Shown piece after piece: positions 1 to 11,479 of a stretch of DNA of 64,000 bases (its first letter is position 1; each line of letters begins with the position of its first letter). Under the pieces are notes generated by a model. It saw only the letters and a program-made list of their open reading frames with translations, was not told the DNA's origin and did no database searches. Source of the stretch: Rutidosis leptorrhynchoides (taxonomy: Eukaryota; Streptophyta; Magnoliopsida; Asterales; Asteraceae); assembly GCF_046630445.1 (NCBI RefSeq), contig NC_092333.1, positions 719,750,001-719,814,000 on the forward strand, written 5' to 3'. The position numbers were made by a program, and so were the translations under genes.

Positions 1-499
1 GGGTGCTCAATTTCGTAGAATATTTTGATAAACGTTTCTGGATGAAACAACTGAAATCTTGTGGTCCACCTTTATATACAGATTATGCGATACATTAAAA
101 CTAGGAACTCACCAACCTTTGTGTTGACACTTGTTAGCATATTTATTCTCAGGTTCCCTAGAAGTCTTCCGCTGTTTGCTTATATGTTAGACAAGCTATG
201 TGCATGGAGTCATACATGGCATATTTTTCAAGGAAACGTTGCATTCACCAAATCATCACCATGTATCTTATTTTGACTGCATTGTCAACGGAAGTACTAT
301 TGTAAACTATTATATTACAGTGATTGTCTATATGTAGAAATCATCAGATGTCGAAAACCTTTGATTTAAATATTCATTTATGGTGTGCCTTTTCAAAAGA
401 ATGCAATGTTTACAAAACGTATCATATAGAGGCCAAATACCTCGCAATGAAATCGATGAATGACGTGTTCGTCCATATGGATTTGGAGCGATCGTCACA
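1..499 (+). mobile_element. Family A LTR, 3' end of the 5' LTR (cut by window edge)
   Basis: The segment is homologous, in reverse orientation, to the first ~490 bp of the complete solo LTR at 42412-44901. It ends in CGATCGTCACA at 499 and is followed at once by a primer-binding site, so this is the downstream end of a 5' LTR on the plus strand. The small ORFs here recur in the other copy only because the LTR DNA is homologous. They are not genes. Confidence 0.85.
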
Positions 500-3400
500 G
501 GTGGTATCAGAGCGTTGGTCCTAACGAATCAGGTCTTGCATGAGTGTGTCTAACTGATAGTTGTTAAGATGCATTAGTAAGTCTGGACTTCGACCGTGTC
601 TGCATGTTAAAAGTTTTGCTTATCATTTCTTGTCAGAAATTACATGCTTATCATTCTTAAGTCTAGACACATTTTCCTGCATTTATTGCATAAATAGTGT
701 ATAGACAAAAAAATTCATATCTTAGCGTATCTGCTACTGTAAACTTTTCCTGACACCTTCCGAAAATTTCTCCGTGATTTATGGAATTTGGTATTATATA
801 TACATATGTAAATTATGTATTGAAGAATACCAAACTAAATTCTATAATCTAATTCATATCAAAAATCATCTCCCTAATTATACAAGATGGATCCCGTATC
901 TAATTCAAATTACTTAAACTCCGACAGCTATTCCGAAATGGATATTCACCTGAATTCCGAAGACAGTGTAACCGGAATGGATCAACCAATCAGCCATCAC
1001 CTATTTTGGATGAATTGGGGATGGGTTCGTAGCCTGCTTAGTCATTGGATATAAGAAGAAGGTGATCCCTTCCATCCACCACATTGCCCTCTTGGCGAAG
1101 AACCTGAAGCACTTACCGGCGAACCTATTCGAGACACCATTTTCTCTCTCATTTCCAGAGTGTCTTGTCACAATTATATATTATCTCAAATTCTAGATCT
1201 TATTCGTCCACTCGTCCGAACCGACAATCACCCCGGTGTAATAGAAGAAGTCAACGAGCTTCGCGCTTGGGTAGTGGCTTTGGAGAATGTGGTGCAAAGG
1301 TTACAAGCACCAGCAGCAGCACCGGCAGCAACAGTACCACCATCAGCAACACCAACAGTACCATCACCACCACCAACAACAACATCCGCATCCCACACCT
1401 CAACATCATAATCTGTACCTCGAACATCAACGTCATACGCACCATAGATACCAATGAATACCAACAACAACAAACGATGAAGTATTGATTCATAACTTCA
1501 TCGAAGAAATATTTTGCAGAGAATATGTAGTTTCTAAAAGTTTTAGAGATTATATATTCTAGTCCTAGTCAAAAACCAGATGAGATTAATATTATGTTAA
1601 CTCATTAAATCCATGGTTACATCTAAGGAAAATATATATGTAGGTATATTTTCATAAAGATTGTAATTAAGAAAATTCTTTTGTACAAACTGTTAATGGT
1701 GAGAATATTTTAACGGGAAGGTAATACCCAAGAGATATATAAGTTCACAATTAATATGTTACACTGTACATTCTTCAACTTTGATTCAAAAATTATTAAC
1801 AATCCTCACAACGATACACCATCGTTTTCATACAAATTCAATTACATATTCTGATATTGACGGATCAGAATCCAAGTCATAACTCTGAACCAGTGACATC
1901 ATTCTTAGATCTCTACATCTTTCAAAGCTATACTTTGACTTCAAAACTGTGCAAGACCCTTTAGCATTGTTTTTATCGAAAATAATCTTGCAATCCCTTT
2001 TCAAAGTATCCAGCTTTACCACACTTCCAACCAGTCAACTTCAACTTTTCAGATTAGCCTTATTATACGTTCTTGTTACTGGGGAACCTTTCATGTCCCA
2101 CCACATTAGCAGTAAATTTACCAACAACTTCATTGATCTTTGACCTTCCGAAAAATCATTATACTCATTGAAACCCTATCATTTACTCATCCACATCTTG
2201 TAACAATAATTGCCATACCAACTACCGGGAATTAGCAATCAGTATTTCGAATTTTGCAGCAATTCTACGCCAACAGTTATATATATACATATAATGTCTA
2301 TCTTCTAGACTTACACACTTCGAATGTGAAGTTTCTGAAAAACACCCCAAACTGCGAAATTAGTTCTCCGAAATCGGAAAAATGCTGATGAAACAGCAAA
2401 AACTATAAACGACCTTAACAGTCAAAAGTTTGATGATAAAGAATAGTATGGTGGTAAAGCTGAGAAAAAGAGATGGTTTGAAACTGGAAAACGGATTGAG
2501 CAGACCATGAAGGAGGCTGTGGACAAATCACAAAGACTAAACCCGCCTTCAAAGAATACAAATGATTCAGTGTCTGCAGAAATCCTTAGCAAATACCTTG
2601 CTCTTTACTCTAAAACCTTTGCGGACAATATTCTTCATCATCATCTTATCTTAAATATTCTAAGATATCATCGTATCTCCCATTATAAATATCCTCCATA
2701 TTTCTGAAAATATTTTCATAACCATTTTTATCTAAAATCATTACCTCTTCGCGCTATCTGTGTTACATCAGAAAAGAAACTATTTTAGTTTCTAAAATCT
2801 GAAAATTTTGAAAAAATTGATGTTTTGAAGTAATATTGGGAATTGAAGCATGAGTTAGTATAATATAATGACACTTGATCAACGTGATTATATTACAGTA
2901 AGTCATGCTGAGTTTCTAATGGAACGTGATAAAGGTTCACATATCCCACCCTCATCATGAACCATGTTACATAACTCTTTCATTCCATATAATCTTTAAA
3001 TATATCAAGAAAATATATTTCTTGATGATTCGGTCTTTTCCGAATATTCTGGTAATTTTCCAAATCAAGATCGTGCAATTACGATTTCTTTCTTAGAACA
3101 TTAACTATGTTCATCCAAAACTCTATACCTACGAATTCTCGACCATTATTCGCTTGACTTAAAGTCGGGAAGAGAAAACGAAAGCATGAAGCTCCGAAAT
3201 ATAATGGAAAATATAAAGCCCTATAACAACTCCGGAATTACAAACCGTGTATATCAATGCGTATAGCAATATAAAGACACGGGAGAATGAAAAACACTAT
3301 AACCCCAAGGTAATGATAGAAGAAAATAACTTCCTCTGGTGGTAGATGAAAAAGAAGAATGACAGATATGAAAGTTAGGAGTATATCAAGAATCAGAACT

Positions 3401-3840
3401 GGATGAAGCATTTCACAATCTTTTGGAAGTATGAAATGAGAAAGAAGATGTAGGAGTGGTGAAAATAATGAAACGGAAGTAGTTAATTTATAGCAAAATA
3501 TCAGACATAGCAATCGAGGCAGATTACGCATTTAATCAAAGATAATCCTACAAATTCTAAAGAATCAAATCTTATTTAGATTATGAAGATTTTCTATTCC
3601 TTAAATTTCGGAAATCAATCGTTACTACGTCAAGAGATAAGACGCATCTCTATTCTCCATTTCAATCTATTACGATAACTTCACTCATACGCTTCGAGTA
3701 ATTGAATTGTTTTATCCATAGTATTCAACTAAGATAAAAATTCTATTTATCAACTCATATTCGTCATAAAAACATTTTTATTGTTAGCCATGACGACCTC
3801 ACTCAAATTTCGGGACGAAATTTCTTTAACGGGGAGGTAC
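500..3840 (+). mobile_element. Internal region of a family A element lacking pol (LARD-like fossil)
   Basis: This stretch of about 3.3 kb lies between the primer-binding site and the second LTR. Around 888-1470 there is a remnant coding-like stretch, rich in Ser/Asp and then in CAG/CAA-type codons, that looks like a leader or gag-proximal ORF. No reverse transcriptase, RNase H or integrase motif can be read anywhere. The last ~40 bp include the purine-rich AACGGGGAGGTAC just before the 3' LTR, a polypurine tract. The element is a broken or non-autonomous Ty3/gypsy relative. The family name is not assigned. Confidence 0.7.
502..513 (+). other. Primer-binding site (initiator tRNA-Met type)
   Basis: TGGTATCAGAGC starts 2 bp after the LTR end. 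This is the usual plant Ty3/gypsy and Ty1/copia site complementary to the 3' end of initiator tRNA-Met. It fixes the element's orientation as plus strand and its internal region as starting at 500. Confidence 0.9.
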
Positions 3841-4811
3841 TGTGATGACCCAGAAATTTCTGACCAAATTTAAACTTAATCTTTAACGTTTTCGACACGA
3901 TAAGCAAAGTCTATGAAGTTGAATCCTAAAATTCTTGAACTATTCAAATACCCTTCGATTGTTCTCAACGATTCGCGAACAAATATATGTAAATAGATAC
4001 ATATATATACTATAACTTGAAAACATAACAAAGTGTTATGAAAACGATAATGTGCATTAACCTTATTGGTTTGATTATCTGATTGATATATTTAACTACG
4101 GAGTTAAAAGATTATGCCAAACGATTGAATTAAAAGATATTTATTGAGTCCCTTAAAGATTATGATATTATTACGAGTCTCTGTTGTGAGGTCCACATTG
4201 ATTTGGGAAATCATTCATTTTTAACGATATTCGAAATAAATGGTAAAGTGTTAGTTTAAATAACATAATTTGGACACATACAATAATAAGGAATATTAAC
4301 TGTTGAAATTAGATATATGAATAACTTGCGACGTATATTTAAAATGTGTTTTTAAATATTAACTTGGTTGCAAAACGTTTTGATTTAAAACAATATTATT
4401 AAATATACTTTGTTAGATAATGAGCCATTGATTTATAGAAGTAAATGATCAAAACACTCAATTGTATAAGTTATATCTCAAGTGGTATAGTTTTTGAATA
4501 ATTTAAATCTATATTTTGACAAAGGTACGAGTCACGAAAGGTAAAGTGCCAGTTTTCTTAGTGTACGAAAGGACGTGGGACAAACCAGAACGGGACATAA
4601 GTCGAGTGACAACGTACGACTTATCGGAACAAAATTACAAGTCAACTATGCACGTGAATTTAATATAATATATAATTAATTATTTAAATTAAATATATTA
4701 TATATATTTTATAAAAATATGTCGACAAGCTAAAAGTTAAACAAATGTGAGCTGGATCAGAGGGCCATGCAATCGCATGGCCTTGATGCGCAAAAACCAT
4801 GCGATCGCATG
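3841..4811 (+). mobile_element. Family A 3' LTR, first ~970 bp only
   Basis: The LTR begins TGTGATGACCC right after the polypurine tract. It matches the reverse complement of the 44901 end of the solo LTR. It carries the U3 module shared by the LTRs in this window (ACAAGTCAACTATGCAC, an AT-rich run, GTCGACAAGC, then two palindromes centred at 4772.5 and 4804.5). It stops abruptly at the second palindrome, where gag sequence of another element on the opposite strand begins, so the TATA side and the rest of the LTR are lost. Confidence 0.8.
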
Positions 4812-4812
4812 C

Positions 4813-6072
4813 TCAAAAACAATTTGGATTGTAAAGAATGTTTTGATTTCGATTAAAGTTTGGCCTTGGCAGTTGATAATTATTTTGATAATTATTTCCC
4901 GGCCTTTGGTTCATGTAGGAAACATTCTCTCGTTGTTCCATCGTTTGCTCAATGTGACAATCTTTCATTAAGTGTGGTCCACCGCATTGCTCACAACTGA
5001 TTCGTATTGCGTGAATATCTTTAGTCGTCTTTTTTATTCGTCTTTCAAAAGCATCTATTTTTGCTGAAATGGAATCAAAGTCATGGCTAGAATCGACTCT
5101 AGCCGCTTTAGATGAACGAAAGATATCTTTTTCTTGGTGCCACTCATGTGAGTGGAAGGCTGTGTTATCAATGATTTTGTAAGCTTCAGTTGCGGTTTTC
5201 TTCATAATGGAACCACCAGCTGTTATGTCGATGTCTTTTCGTGTAGCAATGTCGCATCCTTGGTAGAATATTTGTACTATTTGATAAGTATCTAAACCGT
5301 GTTGAGGACATCCTCTCAACAACTTTCCAAATCTTGTCCACGCCTCATATAGAGTTTCATTTTGCTTCTGCGTAAATGTAACAATTTCTCCTTGAAGTCT
5401 CACGGCTTTAGATGCCGGAAAGAATTGTTTAAGAAAATTTTCAACTAAAACATCCCATGTATCAATCGCCCCTTCAGGTAACGATTCTAACCAATCTTTG
5501 GCTTCTCCCTTTAAAGCCCAGGGAAACAACATGAGATAGATCTGTTCATCCTCAACTTCTCTGATTTTGAATAGAGTATAGATCCTATTAAAGGTTCGAA
5601 GATGTTCGTTTGGATCTTCTTTTGGCGTACCACTATATTGGCATTGATTAGTTACCATGTGTAGGATTTGTCATTTGATTTCATAATCTGGCGCATTAAT
5701 ATATGGCTTAATAATGGCGTGACCTTGGCCAGTGCGTGTGGCTCTCATTCGGTCTTCCATACTTAGAGGTTCCGTTACTTCCATAATTGAATTTTTTGAA
5801 TACGAATCACTAGAGGATTCTGATTTAATGGTTTGTGGTTCAGGAGGAATAATTAGTGGTTCAGGATCTTGGAATTGTCCTTGAATATCCTCCGGGTTCT
5901 CGATAGTGAAATCGGGTTCAAAAAATGGATTATCGAAAATTTTAATTGGAGTACTTGTTTGACTAGATGATAATTCTAAAAAAAAATCAACGACGACAAT
6001 ATTGGCTAGATGTCTTGATCGAGTTACAGGTGGTGAACGTATGAAAGGTGGTGAACGTTTTGCTCGGTGCAT
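4813..6072 (-). pseudogene. Athila-type gag remnant
   Basis: Two open stretches on the minus strand match the first ~400 residues of the large gag-pol protein at 57799-63405: an acidic N-terminal part with MEDRMRA and GQGHAI, then the retrotransposon gag core ([34 protein letters not shown]) and the CEQCGGPH zinc-knuckle region. The reading is interrupted and the 3' end is lost. It is a fossil of a capsid-like gene. Confidence 0.8.
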
Positions 6073-6983
6073 TCACAGAATATCCTATTAGTTATAAAAG
6101 AAAAAAAATATTATATAAGTTATCAAATTAATAGACTTTTCTGATTTTGCCCACGTTTTGAATAGCCAATAGATGCAGCAGGTAGCCAGGACCCTTTAAA
6201 TCGGAAGCCCACAACTCGCCACTAACAAATCCAACTATTACTACGAACCAGAAAATTTTGGATGTCTATCAATTTAACCGCTTAAAATAATTTTTCGTTT
6301 TGAAATTTTAGAGAAGAAATAGAAAATTCTATGTCCTAAAAACTAGAGCGTCGAGAAATAAGAAAGAAAAAGAGTGCGTCGAAAAATGTCGAAAAATAAA
6401 AGGTCGAAAAATTAAGCGTCGAAAAATAATAAAATGTAGCGTCGAAACTTAAAAGTCTAAAAACTAAAATTTAAAACTTACGTCTAAAGGTATTAAAGCT
6501 TAAACAGAATTCTATATCCAAAACGGCAATAACTTAAAAAGTACTAAAATTTTAAATAATAAAGCAATAAGCGACGTCGTAAAATTCTAAAGCGCCTAAA
6601 TCTTAATCTAAAGAAAAAGCACTTAAGGAATTTTACGGCAAAGCCTAAAAATCTAGAAATAAAAATAACTACGGTAAAATACTAAGTTACGAACTAATTA
6701 TGAACGATAAAAATACAAATTACAAATTAAACGATTAAAAGGATACGAAATATAAAAATAAAACTTAAAGTTATAAAAATACAATTTTTATAAAAAATAT
6801 TATTTTTATATTATTATTTTATAAAACAAATTTAATTAAAACTTAAAAACTAATAGAATAAACTAATTAAAACTAATAATAATAATAATAATAATTAAAT
6901 CTAAACCTAATTGATTTAATAATAATTAAATAAATTACCCTAATTTCGTAATTAATGCTAGGGTTTGGCCTCTCAAAGCAGCT

Positions 6984-7029
6984 CATGTGACCGCATGGGT
7001 TTTTGTCTTCTGGGTCATGCGATCGTATA
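6984..7029 (-). promoter_or_regulatory. Palindrome pair in the leader of the partial Athila-type element
   Basis: CATGTGACCGCATG (6984-6997) and CATGCGATCGTATA (7016-7029) are degenerate relatives of the LTR palindromes, with centres exactly 32 bp apart, but outside the LTR and without a TATA box nearby. Confidence 0.5.
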
Positions 7030-7380
7030 GACCAACAATTCCAGAATTCATTCGGGCTTCGAACAGCTTCGGCCCGTTTAATAATTTTATTAATTATTTT
7101 GATTTCAAACTTTTTTTTATAAATGTTACACAATATTTATAAAAATTTAAAATAAACTTATATAAAAACACTTATTAATTTTTTTATTATAAACTAAAAA
7201 TAGAAAATTAATTTTTTTTTAAAATTATAAAAACTTTTTAATTAACACTTTTATATATATATATAGATATATACATATAGTATTTTTTTTTAATTTTTTT
7301 TATGTTTTTATATAAATACAAAATATTTTTACAAAATTAGAGATAAGAATTATAGCGTAAAAATATAGCGTTTCACCGGG

Positions 7381-7398
7381 TCCCTGGCAGCGGCGCCA
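7381..7398 (-). other. Primer-binding site (tRNA-Asp type)
   Basis: On the minus strand the sequence is TGGCGCCGCTGCCAGGGA, a few bases from the LTR end ...CACATCA. It is the same kind of site as 47412-47429 and is typical of Athila/Calypso-like elements, which prime with tRNA-Asp. Confidence 0.8.
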
Positions 7399-7404
7399 AA
7401 AACT

Positions 7405-9343
7405 TGATGTGCGCAGAGGTGTATATGAAATAGTTATATTTTTCATTGCGAAATACTATTAAATATGATTTGATTTTACACAAGTTATTTATTTATTTAT
7501 TAAATGGGATATACCTAAACTTTGCTACAACACTTATAGGCAGTGTACCTAATCGTAGAGTAGTGTAGTTTTTAGTAAGTCTGGTTCATTCCACAGGGAG
7601 CTAGCTGAGTTTAACACTACATTTTTTACAACTATATTTATATAAAATATATATAATTATATATAGTAATATTATTATAAAAGGGGGTTTTTACCGTTTA
7701 ATGACCGATTTGTCGATTTTAAATAAAACGTAAAGATAAATGACGATAATATAAATGACAGAATTTAAATTGCGATAAAGTAAATTGCAGTAATTAAAAT
7801 GACAGTAAATAAAGGTACGATGAAATATGAAATAAAAGTATTATGCTTATTTAAACTTCCGTAATCATGATGTTTGACGTTTTGATTTTAATTAATTGTT
7901 ACCCGGATTAATTGTCCTTTGTCCTGGATTATTTGATACCTATTTGGTTTTTGTCCATAATAGTCCATCGGTCATAATTATAAAATGCTCGTCAAATTAA
8001 CCTTATTCCCGAAGTCAAATATTCCAACTAATTAGGGATTCGAACTGTAACAAGGTTTTAATACTTTGTTTAATGATTACACCAGGTTATCGACTGCGTG
8101 TAATCCAAGGTTTTAATACTTTGTTAACAATTATACCAATTATCCTTATATGTAATCCACCCCTGTTTTAATGAGATATGAATATTAATTTATCCACTTG
8201 ATCAGAATGAATAATCAATTACCCTACCTAAATAATTAATTAAATGATCGTAAAAGATGTCGTATAAACGTCACTAAATAGGACATACATAATCATTTTA
8301 ATAATTATTAGATTAACTAATTTGAAGATAGATTCGACAGGTTCCAATGAGTTGTCGCTCAATTAGACAATAACCCCTATCTATTAATAGTCATAGTCCA
8401 ATGTCCACAAGTGTCGGTCTTTTGTCCAAACCTTAATTATGGTACAAAATCTAATAATCCCGTCTTAATATTTAGTCTAACATCATGATTACTTTGGCTC
8501 AAATAAGCATAATAATAACTTAGTTACGAGACATTAATTTTAAAAAGGAAGAACATAGCTTACAGTGATTATTTATCGCGTAGCGTTACCCGGACAGAGT
8601 TTCGACTTACAAACTTACAACATTCGCTACCATAACCTTATTATTATTAATTTAAATTAAAATTATAATTAAAATATAAATTAAGAGATAATAGAAAGAA
8701 AATAGAAAAAGATGTATTAAAACTCGCAGAAAACTGGCGAATTTATAGGATGTGGCCTGCTACAGTAACTCATGCGGTCGCATGAGATTTTAGTGCAAAT
8801 CTCATGCACTCGCATGGGCTCATGCACTCGCATGAGTTTTATGCCTATTTCCCATGCGATCGCATGGCCGTCAGATCCAGCTCACATATTTTTTGTTTGC
8901 TAGTTTGTCGACGTTATTTAATATAATATATAATATATAAATAATTTATATAATTATTTAAATATTATATTATATTCTTATGCATAGTTGACTTATAATT
9001 TTAGCTCCGTTGCGTCGCGCGTTGATAGTTGGCTCAGGTCCCGGTCCCGGTCCCGGTTTTTCGAACGTCCTTTCGTATAATTTAATATCTTGTACTTTGC
9101 ATTTTGCGGCTCGTACTCTTGTAATTTTGAGACGTTTCTCATCTATAAATTGAACCACTTGGATTGTACTTTGTATTTTTTAGCTTTTTGATCATTTGCG
9201 TCTTCAAATCGTCGTTTTCTTCTTTTGTCTTCGCACTTATTTATTTAAACGAATATTACATAAAAATAGAACAATTACAACTAAAAGCTTTACATATTGG
9301 AAGGATATTGTGCCTAAATATATGTTCATTTGGAGCACTATCA
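7405..9343 (-). mobile_element. Family B (Athila-type) LTR
   Basis: Read on the minus strand, the LTR starts TGATAGTGCTCC at 9343 and ends in CACATCA at 7405 (1939 bp). It has the shared U3 module near 8930-9130, four palindromes at 8771-8866, a TATA box (TATAAAT, 8741-8747), and near 8050-8140 two copies of CAAGGTTTTAATACTTTG in the downstream part. It is homologous to the LTRs at 45322-47405 and 49943-51930. Confidence 0.85.
8769..8867 (-). promoter_or_regulatory. Four phased palindromes upstream of a TATA box in the family B LTR
   Basis: Palindromes of the type CATGCG..CGCATG are centred at 8777.5, 8809.5, 8827.5 and 8859.5, so there are two pairs each 32 bp apart. The nearest lies ~33 bp from the centre of the TATA box at 8741-8747 (minus-strand sense). 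The variants differ only in the middle bases (GGTC, ACTC, GATC). Position suggests U3 enhancer elements. Their binding factor is unknown. Confidence 0.6.
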
Positions 9344-11469
9344 ATGGACTAGTCACACCCACCTCCTTTCTTTATCCTTTTCATTTTCCATTTTCTTTTA
9401 TACTTTCCCATTTTTCTCTCAAAACCCAAAACAAAGAATCATCATCTATTTCAAATCGTGCAAGCATCAATACAAACAAATTACGTATTCGGAATCCTTG
9501 TATCTTCCTCTTCGAATCCATACCAACTTTATCGCATTTGGGTAACTTTCTAAAATCACTAGATTTTGTGTTCTTAATGATTTTTACTTGTAAAAGTGTT
9601 AATTAGTGTCTATGGCTCAAGTCTAACATCAATATATGATTTATATGTTCGATCTCGTTATTTTAAGCAACTAGCAAGAACTTGAACTTTGGTGTGTTTG
9701 ATTTGGTGATTTGGTTGCTTGAATGTTGTTAAATGTTATAAGAGCATGTTTTAATTGTGTTACTAGAATCACTAGCTTCAATTTGATATGTAGGTTGTTT
9801 CAGAAAACTTTATAAACTTGATTATTGATTTTGGTGATGTTGGTTAGGGTTTGATAGAACTAAATGTGAACATTTGATGCATTGAATGCCATGAATTGTT
9901 GTTGGTAAGTGTTTAGTTGCATTGTATGCGTAATTATCTACGAAACGGCGTATCACATGTGTGCATTTAATTCCCGAATCATAATTGTGCATTTATGAAA
10001 TTGAAGCATTAATGATGAGCATTAATTGATCATTTAATTTGGAAACTCGATAATTGCAAATGATGTTTTTGATTGACGAAACGTATTTAGTTGTGTTCCT
10101 TGTCAAATTACCTTTACAACGATATAAGATACGTGTCGTAAGAGTTTACGGTTTGTGTTTTGTGTTTAAATGAAATTTGGTTTGGGACTTGGAAAATTGA
10201 AACAGACCAGACATCAGTTCACGTTGATTGCCGCGGCGCGGCACTCTTTGGTCGTGGCGCGACATTTGCCGTGTTTGGGTTCTGACCAAGACTACACTTT
10301 TACGAAAAATGTTTACTATGCTACGCACCTCCGATTCACATGTAACTTATTCTAACATGCTTATATATGAATAAAAACCTCAGAAAAATAGTTCGGGACC
10401 CGACCCGAACGTGTTGACTTTTTCGTTGACTTTGACTTGACCAAAGTTGACTTTTGTCCAAACTTAATCAAACACTTATGCAATCATTCTAACATGCTTT
10501 TATACTTGTACCTTGCATGAAACATAACAATTTGATTCACATGCTATTATAAACGAGTCGTAACGAGCCATATGACTAATTGCACACTTTGACCAACCGT
10601 GTTTACCGATATTGATACAAACCTATTTGTTTAGGTCAAGACTAGCATTCGTTCTTGCACACGTTTACTTGTTGAAGTACTTTTACATACGTGCACTCAA
10701 GGTGAGATCATAGTCCCACTTTTACTCTTTTGAACTTACATTTGGGATGAGAAAACATAAACGTTTCTTTTTACTAAGTGAACACAAGTACAGGAAAACA
10801 AACATTCTACATACGAGTTTAGAACAAAATCCTCAATTCGATTATCATTAGTTACACTTGCCGGGTGTAAGCGAGAACTTATGTTGTATGGATCCATATG
10901 GGTTTGACAAACCCTCATTCAGACGGTTCGCTACTGCCTACGAATGAAATATATTTTCGAGAAACAGTGTATGTTCTAACACTATTGTGATGGGGGTTCT
11001 ATGGAAGGAATGTTAAGCCTTGATAATTGGGTGCTTGTGATAACAATTTTTGGAATGGATAACTATTATTTCAATGATATAAATCTTGTGGTTCATTTGT
11101 ACTTACTTACTTAAACCTATGATTTCACCAACGTTTTCGTTGACAGATTTCTATGTTTTTCTCAGGTCTTTGAACGTTTTGTGATACATGCTTCCGCTCA
11201 TTACTTTTGATACTTGCTTGGATGTCGAATATACATACATACGTGGAGCGTCTTTTGACTTTATCTAAAATTGTGTCGCATAGGTTTCAAGTGTACTTAT
11301 AACTTAGTATCGTAACTTTTGGTTGAACAATTCTTGTAAACTTTGAAACACTTTTACATTTGAAATTAATGCGACATATCTTTGGTCAAACGTTATTTTA
11401 AAGACTTATGACCACGTAACGGGACCTAAGTAGCGGCGCCGTCAATGACGATTTTGTCTGGTCGCTACA
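9344..11469 (+). mobile_element. Family C LTR, 3' two thirds
   Basis: This piece parallels 37600-40481, the LTR of the Tekay-like element: CTAGTCACACCCACC-type start, a TTGAC cluster at 10414-10453, a 'GAGATCATAGTCCCAC' segment near 10700, 'GGATCCATATGGGTTTGAC' near 10890, and an end with the general form ...GTCGCTACA at 11469. No primer-binding site follows. Its 5' part is missing, replaced by the Athila-type element that ends at 9343. It is a fossil with no coding capacity. Confidence 0.65.
10414..10453 (+). promoter_or_regulatory. W-box (TTGACY) cluster in a family C LTR
   Basis: Four TTGAC[CT] cores lie within 40 bp. The same place in the second family C LTR (39206-39281) has seven. TTGACY is the recognised WRKY-factor core, so stress-responsive LTR transcription is possible, but this is inferred only from motif density. 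Confidence 0.45.
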
Positions 11470-11479
11470 TCTATGCCTG

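Larger units (their letters stand above)
4812..9343 (-). mobile_element. Partial Athila-type Ty3/gypsy element (5' LTR, leader, gag)
   Basis: On the minus strand this reads 5' LTR (9343 to 7405), primer-binding site, a ~1.3-kb AT-rich leader and gag (6072 to 4813), then ends at a junction with the family A LTR. Its gag is clearly homologous to the gag of the whole Athila-type element at 49943-64000. All of pol and the 3' half are absent, so it is a truncated and broken fossil. The 9343/9344 boundary coincides with the LTR terminus, which suggests it originally inserted into the family C LTR that continues at 9344. Confidence 0.8.

Noticed and set aside
324-524. 66-codon ORF also found near 42390-42587
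   Set aside because: Conserved only because both are the same LTR end. It runs through the LTR terminus into the primer-binding site.
1165-1493. Overlapping ORFs on both strands with Ser/Thr/Asn or Val/Gly/Leu runs
   Set aside because: Low-complexity CAG/CAA/ACC-rich DNA within an LTR-element interior. Not separate genes.
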